A DNA stretch of 64,000 bases from Paraflavitalea sp966211765 (GTDB lineage: Bacteria > Bacteroidota > Bacteroidia > Chitinophagales > Chitinophagaceae), in contig CBIHOV010000001.1 of assembly GCA_966211765.1 (NCBI GenBank), forward strand, positions 310,001-374,000, given 5' to 3'. The notes beneath the pieces are model-generated. The model did not search any database. It saw nothing but the letters and a program-made list of their open reading frames with translations, and was not told the origin of the DNA. The position numbers and the translations under genes were made by a program. Positions 17,076 to 25,737 of this stretch are shown in pieces (position 1 is the first letter of the stretch; every line of letters starts with the position of its first letter).

Positions 17076-19442
17076 ATGAAAACTAGATCTACTATCCTGA
17101 TTGTACTTATTTTAATCCTGCTCCTATGGGGTATGGCAGAGGAAACCTCTGCCCAAAGCGTTGACCTGAGTAAATCGGTGGCCAATATCACTACCGGTGG
17201 CAACGGCACCCTGGCTGTTGAAGGGAATGTATTGGAGTACACCATCATTGTGAAAAACCTGTCGACCGTCAATCTTACCAATTCCACGTTGTATGATAAT
17301 ATTCCTCCCGGCAGTGCGTATATAGCAGGCACCACTACACTGAATGGTGTTGCGGTGCCCGATGCTACCGGCAGGATGCCTTATGCCAATACAGGCGGAC
17401 TTATTAAATCGCCACCTGCGGCTGCAGGTGTATTGACGCCCAATGTGCCGGCTACCATTAAGTTCAGGGTAAAGGTGACCGCCAATGGAGGTAATATATC
17501 CAACTTCGCCATGCTGGAAGCTACCAACCAGGGCGTCAGCCTGGCGCAGAGTAGCAATACCGTGTTTACCAACCTGACGCCCGATCCTTTTTGTTCCATT
17601 GTGTACCAATCCGTAGCGGAAACAACCAATGGTATTCCCCAATCACCTTCCAATAAACCTTACCGGTATATTAAGATGGTCAATACCACCAATGGTATGG
17701 CCAGTCCGATGATATACGATGGAGCAAACGGTCTTTGTTTTAATGCCCTTACCGGTGCCGCCCTGCCCAATGGCAGCGTACTGGACTATGCTTCTGCCAT
17801 TGCTTACGATAAAAAATCAAACCGCATCTATTTTGTAAACAATTCCTCCAGTACTGCCGAGGACCTCTGTTATATAGACCTGGATGCACCGACCATTTGT
17901 GCCAAACAGTTTATCGGCCATCCGCTGGAGACCACCCTTTCAAGCGGCTGGAATATCAACCGGATGTCTTTTTGTTCCGATGGGTTTGGCTATGCCATTA
18001 CACAAAATGGTCGCGACATTATCCGGTTTTCGATCGATGCTGTTACCGGCGTTCCCATTATTGTGCGACTGGGCGCTTTGATCAATGATGTAAACAATGG
18101 CGCCAATAATATCCTGGCAGAAAGTGGTGGTGATATTTTTGGTGATGGATCGGGTAACCTTTACCTGATCGCCAATTCCAGTAACCTTTATAAAATTAAT
18201 CCCAATACAAGAATTTCTACTTTTCTCGGTGCAGTGAATCCTTTTCCTGGTACTTCCAATTCAATAGCGGTTGATCCGGCGGGTAATGTATACATCGGCG
18301 GAGCTTACCGCAATGTATTTAATGTAAACCTGGCTTCCATGTCGGGTGTATCCATTGTAAGCGACTCCCTCAACAATGTATGGACCAGCGGTGATTATAC
18401 CAGTTGCGGTTTCCCTGTGTTGGCGCCGGCCCTTATTGCCAACAAAACCTACCGTAATATCAATGGCCGTCCGGATGTAGTGGGCGGCGATACCGTGGAA
18501 TATGTCATTGAAGTGATGAATACCGGCAACCTGAATGCTGCGGGGGTGAAACTGTATGATGGCATTCCGGCGGCTACCAATTATATTCCGGGTTCCACCA
18601 AACTGAATGGCGTGACTGTTTCCGATGTAAGCGGCAACATGCCTTTTTCGGTAACGGGTGGACGGTTGATCAGCACCCTGGGGCAGCCTAATGGTATCAT
18701 TAAACCCGGCGCTCCTTTTAAAGTAGTGATGACCTTCAGGGTCAAAACCCAGCCTAATACTTTTGTATGTAACCAATCGAAGGTGATGCTGTTTGATATG
18801 AATGGCAATACCATTTTCATCAATACCAACGATCCTACCCAGGGCGGCAGTGGATTGCATCCTACCTGTTTCTATGCCAATGGTGTATTGCCGGCCAATA
18901 ACCTTTCTGTGAAGGCCAGCCTGATCGATGAAAGGTCATTGCTGCAATGGAGCGTAAAAGATGAATACGAGATAGACTATTTTGAAGTGGAATTTTCAAA
19001 CGATGGAAGCCAATTCACTCCTGTGGGCAAGGTAAACAGTAAGGGCAACAATACGGGTATCAACAATTACCAGTTTACCGACGCGGGCAATACCCTTGCG
19101 CTCAACAGGTATTACCGGTTGAAGGTGGTAGGCGTGAACGGCGCGCATACCTATTCTCTTATCTTAAAGATCAGTCAGAAAAACCTCCAGGTGGCACGTA
19201 TCATGCCCAATCCTTTTGATAAGGTGATCAACATACAGCTTTATTTGAAGAGTGCGGAAAAGCTGCAGATACGCTTGATCGATATGTATGGCCGGGTGGT
19301 GTACCGTGCTACCGAATCACTGAGCAAGGGAACACATGCGCTGAGTGTACAGGCGCCCGGCGGACTTGCTGCCGGTACCTATATCATGGAACTGATGGCA
19401 GGCACGGATGATCTTTATCAGCAGAAATTATTGAAACGATAG
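17076..19442 (+). CDS. DUF11-repeat surface protein with T9SS sorting domain
   Basis: 788 residues. Signal peptide, then two DUF11-type modules (VDLSKSVANITTGGNGTL ... LYDNIPPGSAYIAGTTTLNG near 25-130, and TYRNINGRPDVVGGDTVEYVI ... LYDGIPAATNYIPGSTKLNG near 460-590). Between them lies a region that looks like a beta-propeller (repeated GDGSGNLYLIANSSNLYKINPN, IAVDPAGNVYIGG). The C-terminus has the LLQWSVKDEYEIDYFEVEFS linker and a sorting domain (MPNPFDKVINIQL ... QQKLLKR). It probably acts as a large surface adhesin or stalk; no enzyme motif was seen. It lies 70 bases after the carboxypeptidase and could share its transcript. Confidence 0.88.
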   Translation: MKTRSTILIVLILILLLWGMAEETSAQSVDLSKSVANITTGGNGTLAVEGNVLEYTIIVKNLSTVNLTNSTLYDNIPPGSAYIAGTTTLNGVAVPDATGRMPYANTGGLIKSPPAAAGVLTPNVPATIKFRVKVTANGGNISNFAMLEATNQGVSLAQSSNTVFTNLTPDPFCSIVYQSVAETTNGIPQSPSNKPYRYIKMVNTTNGMASPMIYDGANGLCFNALTGAALPNGSVLDYASAIAYDKKSNRIYFVNNSSSTAEDLCYIDLDAPTICAKQFIGHPLETTLSSGWNINRMSFCSDGFGYAITQNGRDIIRFSIDAVTGVPIIVRLGALINDVNNGANNILAESGGDIFGDGSGNLYLIANSSNLYKINPNTRISTFLGAVNPFPGTSNSIAVDPAGNVYIGGAYRNVFNVNLASMSGVSIVSDSLNNVWTSGDYTSCGFPVLAPALIANKTYRNINGRPDVVGGDTVEYVIEVMNTGNLNAAGVKLYDGIPAATNYIPGSTKLNGVTVSDVSGNMPFSVTGGRLISTLGQPNGIIKPGAPFKVVMTFRVKTQPNTFVCNQSKVMLFDMNGNTIFINTNDPTQGGSGLHPTCFYANGVLPANNLSVKASLIDERSLLQWSVKDEYEIDYFEVEFSNDGSQFTPVGKVNSKGNNTGINNYQFTDAGNTLALNRYYRLKVVGVNGAHTYSLILKISQKNLQVARIMPNPFDKVINIQLYLKSAEKLQIRLIDMYGRVVYRATESLSKGTHALSVQAPGGLAAGTYIMELMAGTDDLYQQKLLKR

Positions 19443-19465
19443 TTCTTCAGTCTTCACGAAACCAT

Positions 19466-19500
19466 GAAGGGGCGTGCACCAGGTGGTGCCGCCCTTTTTT
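19466..19500 (+). terminator. Terminator after the DUF11 gene
   Basis: GGGGCGTGCACC pairs with GGTGCCGCCC (one bulge) around an AGGT-type loop, followed by six T residues. Confidence 0.75.
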
Positions 19501-19617
19501 ATATAGTAAAATAATTTTATGTAATGGTGTGAAATATCAGTAACTTAATAGTTCGGTGGAGGGTGTAATAAAGTAGCAGGAATACACACTAATTCTATAT
19601 ACTTAAAACAATCAATT

Positions 19618-19992
19618 ATGAGCCAGCAGCCTAATTCATTTCTGGGCAGCGAAGAGCAGCCTTTGTATACGCCTACATCCGATGAACGTACCATGGCCAT
19701 TCTTAGCCATGTACTATGCTTTGTTGCATCCTTTTTGGCGCCATTGATCATTTACATTGTAAAGAAAGATGAATCGAAGTTTGTGGCGGAGCATGCGAAG
19801 GAGTCTTTGAACTTCCAGATCTCGCTGATTATTTATAGTATTATCGCTTGCATTCTCATTATCGTGCTCGTTGGTATACTGCTGCTCTGGGCCCTGAGTG
19901 TGATGGCCCTTATTCTCATCATCATTGCTACCATACGTGCCAGTGAAGGCAAGATATACCGTTATCCGTTCTGTATCCGGTTGATCAAGTAA
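19618..19992 (+). CDS. DUF4870 family membrane protein
   Basis: 124 residues. A hydrophilic N-terminus (SQQPNSFLGSEEQPLYTPTSDERTMAILSHV) is followed by three hydrophobic helices (LCFVASFLAPLIIYIV; FQISLIIYSIIACILIIVLVGILLL; ALSVMALILIIIATI) and the conserved EHAKESLNFQIS and ASEGKIYRYPFCIRLI segments that define this family. Function is unknown. It stands alone between a terminator and a convergent gene. Confidence 0.88.
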   Translation: MSQQPNSFLGSEEQPLYTPTSDERTMAILSHVLCFVASFLAPLIIYIVKKDESKFVAEHAKESLNFQISLIIYSIIACILIIVLVGILLLWALSVMALILIIIATIRASEGKIYRYPFCIRLIK

Positions 19993-20072
19993 CCGGTTGG
20001 CATTGCTCTACACCGGAAAATGAATAAAGCGGTGTCTCAATGTAAAGATTTGGGGCGCCCTTTTTTTTAGGT

Positions 20073-20711
20073 TTAAAACCCGAAGATTTTATCCAACTCA
20101 ATAACGTGTTTACCGGTTGTAAGGACTTTGGGAGCCTTGGCTAGTTTTTCAGCCAGTATATCAGTAGGTAGTGGCTTGAATTTTCGGATCAATCCCAGGC
20201 TATTCAGAAAGTGTAACATGCCCGACATAATGCGCTCGCCCGATCTATCGGTGTTTTTTCGCAACAATAAGCCCGGCCTGAAAATAATGTACTGATCAAA
20301 TGCGAGGCTGGCGATGTCCTCTTCCAGCTTACCTTTCATTTTGGAATAAAATACCCTGCTTTTGGTGGAAGCACCATAGGCAGAGAGCAAGACCATTTTG
20401 TGCACCCCGTTTCTTCTGGCAATGCCGGCAAATTGCAAGGGGATCTCATAGTCGATATGCCACTGTTTGTCTTTGGAGCCAGCTGCTTTCAGCGTGGTGC
20501 CCAAACAAGAGAAACAGGTATCTCCTTTGATGTTCCCGGCTACCTCCTCCAGTTTGTCAAAATCAGTAAGTACCTCTGTTAATTTAGGATGGGCTATTCC
20601 GCTGGCACGACGTACAAATAGTACAACTTCCGTATAGTCCGGATCCTGCAGCAGCACATTCACCAGGTCTTTGCCGGTAGCCCCTGTAGCTCCGATGATC
20701 AGCGCTCTCAT
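20073..20711 (-). CDS. NAD(P)H-binding Rossmann-fold protein (HTATIP2/YwnB-like)
   Basis: 212 residues. The N-terminal GATGATG (about 8-14) is the glycine-rich dinucleotide-binding loop of atypical short-chain reductases. CFSCLGTTLKAAGSKDKQW and the VLLSAYGASTKSRVFYSKMKGKLE segment (a YxxxK-like motif) fit the HTATIP2/NmrA-like oxidoreductases. The substrate is unknown. It is the last gene of a possible minus-strand series that includes the RidA gene 88 bases upstream. Confidence 0.85.
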   Translation of the reverse strand: MRALIIGATGATGKDLVNVLLQDPDYTEVVLFVRRASGIAHPKLTEVLTDFDKLEEVAGNIKGDTCFSCLGTTLKAAGSKDKQWHIDYEIPLQFAGIARRNGVHKMVLLSAYGASTKSRVFYSKMKGKLEEDIASLAFDQYIIFRPGLLLRKNTDRSGERIMSGMLHFLNSLGLIRKFKPLPTDILAEKLAKAPKVLTTGKHVIELDKIFGF

Positions 20712-20799
20712 ATTTTTTATTTTTTACGTTACCGTGTCCTTAAACATAGCATTTCTTTGTCAATTTTTAGCAACGCCATGCCAGAGGCCGGCTATCTTT

Positions 20800-21186
20800 C
20801 TATTTTGCGGCGACTGCTTCAATTTCCAGTTTCCATTTTTTCTCCAGTAACTGACAACAGAATACCGTACGGGCAGGTGCATGGCTACCGAGGTACTTCA
20901 TCAGTATTTTTACATTGGCCTCATCATAGGAAGGGTCGGCCAGGTAAAACCGAAGCGAAACAATATTTTGATAGTCCATGCTGGCCGATTTGAGAATGGC
21001 TCCTATATGCTTCCAAATAAGTTCAGCCTGCTCCTCAAAGCTTTCAGGCATATCAATGCCATTTGGCAAATAACCATTGAGGCCACTGATAAATAAAAGG
21101 CTTGCCCCATTTTTTACTTCTACTCCATGGCTATAATTGCGGTAAGGAGGAAAAAGATCTGCGGGGTTGTGAAGTGTAATATTCAT
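20800..21186 (-). CDS. RidA/YjgF family protein
   Basis: 128 residues, the usual length. The family hydrolyses reactive enamine/imine intermediates from PLP enzymes. Typical features are the LFISGLNGYLP strand, the long helix QAELIWKHIGAILKSASMDYQNIVSLRFYL and the ARTVFCCQLLEKKWKLEIEAVAA end with the conserved arginine (residue about 108) that binds the substrate carboxylate. The ELIWKHIGAIL form places it outside the archetypal RidA group, so the exact substrate is uncertain. A small frame lies 31 bases upstream. Confidence 0.88.
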   Translation of the reverse strand: MNITLHNPADLFPPYRNYSHGVEVKNGASLLFISGLNGYLPNGIDMPESFEEQAELIWKHIGAILKSASMDYQNIVSLRFYLADPSYDEANVKILMKYLGSHAPARTVFCCQLLEKKWKLEIEAVAAK

Positions 21187-21217
21187 ATGATAAAATGTTT
21201 AATGCTCTTATGTAATA

Positions 21218-21349
21218 CTACCATGATATTTGATTTAGCAGTTCTTCCCTTGCCGCCTGTACCCTTTCATCTTCTTCATCTTTCAGAGAAAGATATAGAG
21301 ATAATTTGTCGACCTCCTGCATGCTGGACAAAATCGTCGGATCATGCAT
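21218..21349 (-). CDS. Possible small acidic helical protein upstream of the RidA gene
   Basis: 43 codons from ATG 21349, or 48 from an in-frame ATG five codons earlier. The product (MHDPTILSSMQEVDKLSLYL, then a charged helix ending NQISW) is acidic and strongly helical. It ends 31 bases before the RidA ATG on the same strand, so it could be a leader or partner of that gene. I recognise no family and length alone does not support it; it could be chance. Confidence 0.35.
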   Translation of the reverse strand: MHDPTILSSMQEVDKLSLYLSLKDEEDERVQAAREELLNQISW

Positions 21350-21369
21350 CTTATACAATAACATAAAAA

Positions 21370-21400
21370 TGCACAATAACAAATGTAATGTTATTGTGCA
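21370..21400. promoter_or_regulatory. Perfect 12-bp dyad with 7-bp spacer
   Basis: TGCACAATAACA (21370-21381) and TGTTATTGTGCA (21389-21400) are exact inverse complements around AATGTAA. On the minus strand it is followed by TTTTT, so it could terminate the Crp/Fnr transcript. Alternatively it could be an operator upstream of the small ORF and RidA gene. The AT-rich stem makes either reading open. Confidence 0.55.
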
Positions 21401-21558
21401 AAAATGATGTTAGCAGGCATTATAATATAATCAGATAGATGTGGCGAATACGATAGCTAACCTGCCCAACTATTACGCAGCTTTTGCCCAGATCAGGGAA
21501 TGCAAAGCCATTACTATCCGGTTTCTTGACAAACGCCGCTCTTCCCTCTACTATTATG

Positions 21559-22011
21559 TCAAACGCTTTTGTCCTTACCTCCGCCGTTCAATTTCCCTTT
21601 TATCTTGCTTAAATGGGCTTCCGTAATACGCAGGTAGGATGCAAGGTATTTGGCCGGAACGCGTGCTATGAGATCCGGACTTTTCTTTTGCAGCAATTGA
21701 TAACGTTCTTTGGCCGACAACAACAGCATGTCATTGTATTGTTTCCTTCCTACTAACTGGTATAGGATCGTGAGCACTCTGCCGTGCCGGTTAAAGGCCT
21801 CATAGGTATCGTACACTTCCTCTAGTTCTTCTTTGGTAATATAATATAGCTCTGTGTCTTCCAGGGCCTGGATTGATTCTTCGCTGCGCGTTCCCTCATG
21901 GAAGCTCACCACGGCTGTGGCTACATCGCCTTCCTTCAGTAGCCAGGTCACCACATCCTTTTTGTCTTTTTGTATATAACAACGCAGTAATCCTTTTATG
22001 ATAAAGCACAT
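21559..22011 (-). pseudogene. Crp/Fnr-family regulator lacking its N-terminus
   Basis: 150 residues. The sequence starts inside the cyclic-nucleotide-binding roll (MCFIIKGLLRCYIQKDKK, which normally lies near residue 45) and runs through GDVATAVVSFHEG, the dimer helix and the C-terminal HTH (PAKYLASYLRITEAHLSKIKGKL). Family members of this type have about 190 residues. The frame upstream meets TAG eight codons before the ATG, and I found no matching N-terminal sequence in the other two minus-strand frames. It is therefore either a decayed gene or a shortened regulator. The region upstream is occupied by a plus-strand frame at 22062, consistent with a rearrangement breakpoint. Confidence 0.65.
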
Positions 22012-22061
22012 TTCCTTGCAGCATAGATTGTGAAGCTATTTTCCGTCGGTATTGCCTCAAT

Positions 22062-22373
22062 ATGGATATTGACCTGGGGAATTTTTCGGATTTCAGATCC
22101 CTTTCTGCTGTTTATCTCTCCTTATTTGATGTCGAATTGTTGTCGGCTAAGGGAGAACGTTTGGTCAGGGCAGATGAGGTGTCGCGGAACATGCAGGTTG
22201 GCCCAACCATAAGGCCGCTTGGCGATTATATGGTGCAAAAGGTATTTCATACGGAAGTGGCAAATGCGCTGGTGAAGATTTGGGGCCACACTGATCCCGA
22301 TGACTTTGCGTTTTTATTCGATGTGCTATTTATTACCGATGAAATGATCGATCAGGTGTTGGGCAATAGCTGA
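22062..22373 (+). CDS. Unrecognised small protein
   Basis: 103 residues, acidic, no signal peptide or membrane helix. The second half (VQKVFHTEVANALVKIWGHTDPDDFAFLFDVLFITDEMIDQ) reads like a folded alpha/beta protein with normal composition, and a terminator follows at 22516-22542. The frame is open upstream to 22005 but ATG 22062 is the first ATG. It starts 50 bases from the truncated Crp/Fnr gene on the other strand. I recognise no family. Confidence 0.45.
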   Translation: MDIDLGNFSDFRSLSAVYLSLFDVELLSAKGERLVRADEVSRNMQVGPTIRPLGDYMVQKVFHTEVANALVKIWGHTDPDDFAFLFDVLFITDEMIDQVLGNS

Positions 22374-22449
22374 AAAATAACGAGGAGCTGGGGAGGCCTG
22401 GCTAGTTTTCAAGACTTATAAACTTATCATGGATGTAAAAATGTAAACA

Positions 22450-22580
22450 CCCGTTATAAACGGTTTCGGCCGCGAAAATTACCCAAAGCATTCAATACTG
22501 CTCAAACTCGTATATAACGCCCAATTATCGGGCGTTTTTTTTATGCCTGGTTGCAAAAAAAGACGGGTGTTTATAACGGG
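22450..22580. repeat. Inverted repeat pair flanking a terminator
   Basis: CCCGTTATAAAC at 22450-22461 and its exact inverse complement GTTTATAACGGG at 22569-22580 flank the terminator at 22516. The left copy is itself a dyad (CCGTT-ATA-AACGG, 22451-22463). Both copies sit next to a GGGTG/CACCC, so a common longer motif is repeated in opposite orientation. Confidence 0.6.
22516..22542 (+). terminator. Terminator
   Basis: AACGCCC-AATTATC-GGGCGTT followed by T residues, a textbook intrinsic terminator for the small gene at 22062. Confidence 0.8.
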
Positions 22581-22639
22581 GACGTATCGTAACCGGGTCG
22601 CGCGGATGCCCCAGCTTTGTGTTATCAAAATTGATTGAT

Positions 22640-23614
22640 ATGACAACAACAGCTAACATACCCGACTTCAATCCTGCGGCCATGATGTCCGCATTACCCG
22701 GCGGCCTATTGGCCTTCTTAGTGCCTACGGATTGCCTGCGCTCCTTAGAGAACTGGCCCCCTTTTCAGAGAGCGTTCAGGCAATACGTAGGCAATCCGGA
22801 GGCAATCTACAGTCTTTACGACAACGTACAGCGGCAACCGGATGGCAACTATGCATTCGACTTTCAATCTTTTTATACCGATTTTCTCCGTTGGACCGGC
22901 CAACCATTTATTAACAACAAAAATCAAAGAAAAATGCCCACAGATGAATCCAAAGGCCCCAGTGCCGAGCAGATCTACAACGATCCCAATTTTGAACGTA
23001 CCCGTGAGAACATGGCGGAATTCGGGCGGGCCGGCAAGTCGGCCAGCCTGATGCGCGAGATCTTCCGCGACCTGACGGTGTATGCGAAGGACAGTGAACT
23101 CCAGTCGAGACTGTTTACCGTGTTGAGACGTATCGTCTCCTCGGATAGCGTCAACAAACGTGGTGAGCGCACAATCAGCGCCGGCGACCATGCCCTATTA
23201 CAGGGTTTCAATTTCAATGCACGGGCTTCCTTGCGTTCCACCATGTACGTACGCTGCGCCGTAACCATCGACCGGGCAACCGGAACGGCCACCATTGAGA
23301 TACCTTCCTTTGTGCCCAAAGTGCTGATCAAAGCCGCTCGCGGAAGCACGCACTACAGGATCGTAGCTGGCGTAACCGCCGTCAACTTCGAAACGGAGGC
23401 CTTCAGTTATGAGCGTGGCGGTACGAATGAGCTGCCCTGGGATCATACGCCCACTGTTGCATCCAACCTTGTGCTGAACTTCCCGGCCAATTCGCCGGAT
23501 ACCATCCTGGTGGCAGTGGGTGTCGAGTACATGCAGCAGCTGAATGGCAGCAGCTATCCCCTGAAGTCGAGCGATGTGAATGCTACCGCCATCGTAGCGG
23601 TCAGTCAACCGTAG
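22640..23614 (+). CDS. Uncharacterised Bacteroidota protein, mosaic N-terminus
   Basis: 324 residues from ATG 22640 (MTTTANIPDF); an upstream TTG at 22619 would add seven. Residues from about 105 on (IYNDPNFERTRENMAEFGRAGKSASLMREIFRDL ... LLQGFNFN ... VTIDRATG ... IPSFVPK ... THYRIVAGV ... LPWD) match, from memory, a widespread Bacteroidota family without a known function that usually begins just before the NDPxFxRTREN motif. The first 100 residues (SALPGGLLAFLVPTDCLRSLENWPPFQRAFRQYVGNPEAIYSLYDNVQ) do not look like that family and may be an added module. No signal peptide or membrane helix. The coding strand is richer in GC than the neighbouring small genes. Confidence 0.7.
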   Translation: MTTTANIPDFNPAAMMSALPGGLLAFLVPTDCLRSLENWPPFQRAFRQYVGNPEAIYSLYDNVQRQPDGNYAFDFQSFYTDFLRWTGQPFINNKNQRKMPTDESKGPSAEQIYNDPNFERTRENMAEFGRAGKSASLMREIFRDLTVYAKDSELQSRLFTVLRRIVSSDSVNKRGERTISAGDHALLQGFNFNARASLRSTMYVRCAVTIDRATGTATIEIPSFVPKVLIKAARGSTHYRIVAGVTAVNFETEAFSYERGGTNELPWDHTPTVASNLVLNFPANSPDTILVAVGVEYMQQLNGSSYPLKSSDVNATAIVAVSQP

Positions 23615-24292
23615 CCGCCTGGTTCAAATTACTTCCCTCCCTCCGGTGCGGTGAATAGTCGAAGTTAGGGCGCACAGGCACGCAGTTGCGGCTTACTTCC
23701 TGCAACAGGACCAGGTCGCTGTCACTACAGCGGCCACCACATCAGCCAATAAACATTCGTGGACCACACGTCGCGCAACACCCAACAGTTTGCTTAGGGG
23801 TGTAAGGGCATCGCCATGCTCCGCTGCCACGCGGATCATCGATTGGACAGGCGCTCTTACATCTACTCACCAACCAGGTTCTGTGCACAGGATACTGGCG
23901 GAGGCGAATGCGCCGGTGCAGGGTAATAGGGGCGGTGAGCCAGACCGCTGTACTCAATGAAGACGGTTACGATTTAACGGGGCGCTTCCTGCGGGGAGCG
24001 CCCTTTTAAAGTTGATGATCGCTCGCATTGATCTTAAGAGCTGCTATCACTTGTTGTCTGCCTAAGGAATTTTTCAACCCAGCACCAAGGGAGCAGCATT
24101 TTAGACGCAATAAAATAAGTCAAAAAAGACCTAAATAAAGTTTGCAGATCCAGAAATAATTTATAATCTTGCTCTTTCATTCCCACCATAATCATTAGTT
24201 TCTCTCAGTAACATTACCCAACCAAACATGGCATTGCCTTTCCGGTAATGATCAGGATTTTCCTGCCCTTACATTTCACATAACAACAGCTT
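23615..24292 (+). other. Long intergenic region, GC-rich first half, AT-rich second half
   Basis: 678 bases. The first 350 bases stay open in one frame for about 100 codons (from about 23657) but without an ATG and with an odd composition, so I do not call a gene. A strong terminator is at 23979-24007. The remainder is AT-rich and holds the promoter region of the locus starting at 24293. No RNA gene was recognised. Confidence 0.5.
23979..24007 (+). terminator. Terminator
   Basis: GGGCGCT pairs with AGCGCCC, extended by TCC/GGG, with TTTT after the stem. It lies 365 bases after the preceding stop, which hints at a transcribed region in between. Confidence 0.7.
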
Positions 24293-25726
24293 ATGAGAGC
24301 ATTATTTGTATGCCTGCTTATTGCAAGTGGGCATAGCGAGAATTCTATGGCCCAATCTGTAGAACCCGCTACTGCTATTATGCCGTCTGCTGACCCCACG
24401 GCACTGCTTGGACGATTTTATGAAAAGGCCACCTGGGTGGAGCATAAGTTGCGCAAGCAAAGCCAACAATATCTCCAGCGACTTAAAAGCAGAGAAGGCA
24501 GGCTTTATCGTAAGCTTCACAAAAAAGATACTGCGCTAGCCAGGAAACTGTTTTCAGATATAGAGGGACGCTACAGTCAATACAGTCAAGACCTGATTAC
24601 CAATGCGCCACCAATCCATCCCTTTCGGCAGCAGTATATTCCCAGTCTGGATTCTGTCAGCATTGCACTTCGCTTTTTGAAAGATCATAACCTACTGCCA
24701 ACGAATGCTGTACTTCCAGCCCAAATGCAGGCTGGTATTTCGGCGCTTCAGCAACAGATGAGCCAAACGAGTGCGCTTCAGGTGTTGCTTGCCGGGAGAA
24801 TCCAGGTATTAGAAACGCAATTGCAGTCTGTTGGCCTGCTGAAAGAGTTAAGGAAATTTCGCCAGGAGCTCACCTATTACAAGATCACTGTAGCCCAGTA
24901 TCGCAGTTATCTGGACCAGCCGGATAAGTTGGTTAGCAAACTATTAAACACCCTTTCCTCCCAACCTGTTTTTAAGCGATTTTTCCAACGCTATTCCATG
25001 CTGGCTGCGCTATTACCCCCTTCTCCGGATGGCAACCTGCCCCTCGATCCTGGAGGGGGATTGCAGGTGCGCAGCCTGGTTATGGGCAGCTTGCAGCAGA
25101 GCGTAGGCGCCGGGCCTAATATTGACCAGGTCTTTCAACAACAGGTGGGCGCTGCTCACAGTCAACTGCAAATGATCAAGGATAAACTGGCGGCATTTTC
25201 GAAAGACAAGCCGGTGAATGACCTGGAAGAATATGTGCCCAACCGGCAAAAAACGAAAAGCATTTTGCAGCGGGTGGAACTGAGCACCAACTTTCAAAGC
25301 ACCCGATCCACTCCTTATTTTCCTACTACTACCGATATAGGACTATCTGTAGGCTACCGGCTCAATGATAAAAGTATTGTGGGTGTGGGCGGCAGTTATA
25401 AGATAGGGTGGGGGAAAGACATTCGACATATTGCCCTTTCCCACCAGGGACTTAGCCTTCGAAGTTTCTTAAGCTATAAGATAAAAGGAAGCTTTCATGC
25501 TACGGGCGGACTTGAATACAATTATCAACAACCCTTTCGCCAGCTCCGCGATCTGCCTGGCATGGATAGCTGGCAAAAAAGCGGTCTGGTGGGCATCAGC
25601 AAGGTGATCGCCTTGCGGCATCGACTCTTTAAAAAGACGCAGCTACAGTTGCTCTATGACCTGATGTCCCCTAACAATAGCACGGCCCAACCCTTCATCT
25701 TCCGGTTTGGCTATAACCTAAAATAA
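24293..25726 (+). CDS. Exported coiled-coil protein with C-terminal barrel-like domain, first gene of the RHS locus
   Basis: 477 residues. Signal peptide (ALFVCLLIASGHSENSMAQS), then about 280 residues of helix and coiled coil (EHKLRKQSQQYLQRLKSREG; QMQAGISALQQQMSQTSALQ; LKELRKFRQELTYYKITVAQ). From about residue 320 amphipathic beta strands follow (VELSTNFQSTRS; TTDIGLSVGYRLNDK; SIVGVGGSYKIGWG; LSLRSFLSYKIKGS; HATGGLEYNY; LQLLYDLMSPNN; FIFRFGYNLK), ending in an aromatic-rich strand as in outer-membrane barrels. Only 11 bases separate it from the first RHS gene, so it is co-transcribed. It may be the outer-membrane export or anchoring partner of the RHS proteins. That role is inference. Confidence 0.7.
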   Translation: MRALFVCLLIASGHSENSMAQSVEPATAIMPSADPTALLGRFYEKATWVEHKLRKQSQQYLQRLKSREGRLYRKLHKKDTALARKLFSDIEGRYSQYSQDLITNAPPIHPFRQQYIPSLDSVSIALRFLKDHNLLPTNAVLPAQMQAGISALQQQMSQTSALQVLLAGRIQVLETQLQSVGLLKELRKFRQELTYYKITVAQYRSYLDQPDKLVSKLLNTLSSQPVFKRFFQRYSMLAALLPPSPDGNLPLDPGGGLQVRSLVMGSLQQSVGAGPNIDQVFQQQVGAAHSQLQMIKDKLAAFSKDKPVNDLEEYVPNRQKTKSILQRVELSTNFQSTRSTPYFPTTTDIGLSVGYRLNDKSIVGVGGSYKIGWGKDIRHIALSHQGLSLRSFLSYKIKGSFHATGGLEYNYQQPFRQLRDLPGMDSWQKSGLVGISKVIALRHRLFKKTQLQLLYDLMSPNNSTAQPFIFRFGYNLK

Positions 25727-25737
25727 TAACACACAAT

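Noticed and set aside
20052..20069. GGGCGCCC followed by eight T as a terminator of the DUF4870 gene
   Set aside because: The palindrome has no room for a loop, so a stable stem is doubtful.
21441..21626. 61-codon plus-strand frame overlapping the 3' end of the Crp/Fnr gene
   Set aside because: It runs antisense to the conserved HTH of Crp/Fnr, starts with GTG and shows no protein features.
22012..22200. Possible frameshifted N-terminus of Crp/Fnr
   Set aside because: Both other minus-strand frames were read; none shows the expected hydrophobic and glycine pattern of the N-terminal roll.
23657..23970. Frame open for about 100 codons after the mosaic gene
   Set aside because: No ATG, arginine- and threonine-rich composition typical of GC-rich non-coding frames, and no similarity seen. 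The phrase AVSQ shared with the end of the mosaic protein is too short to count.
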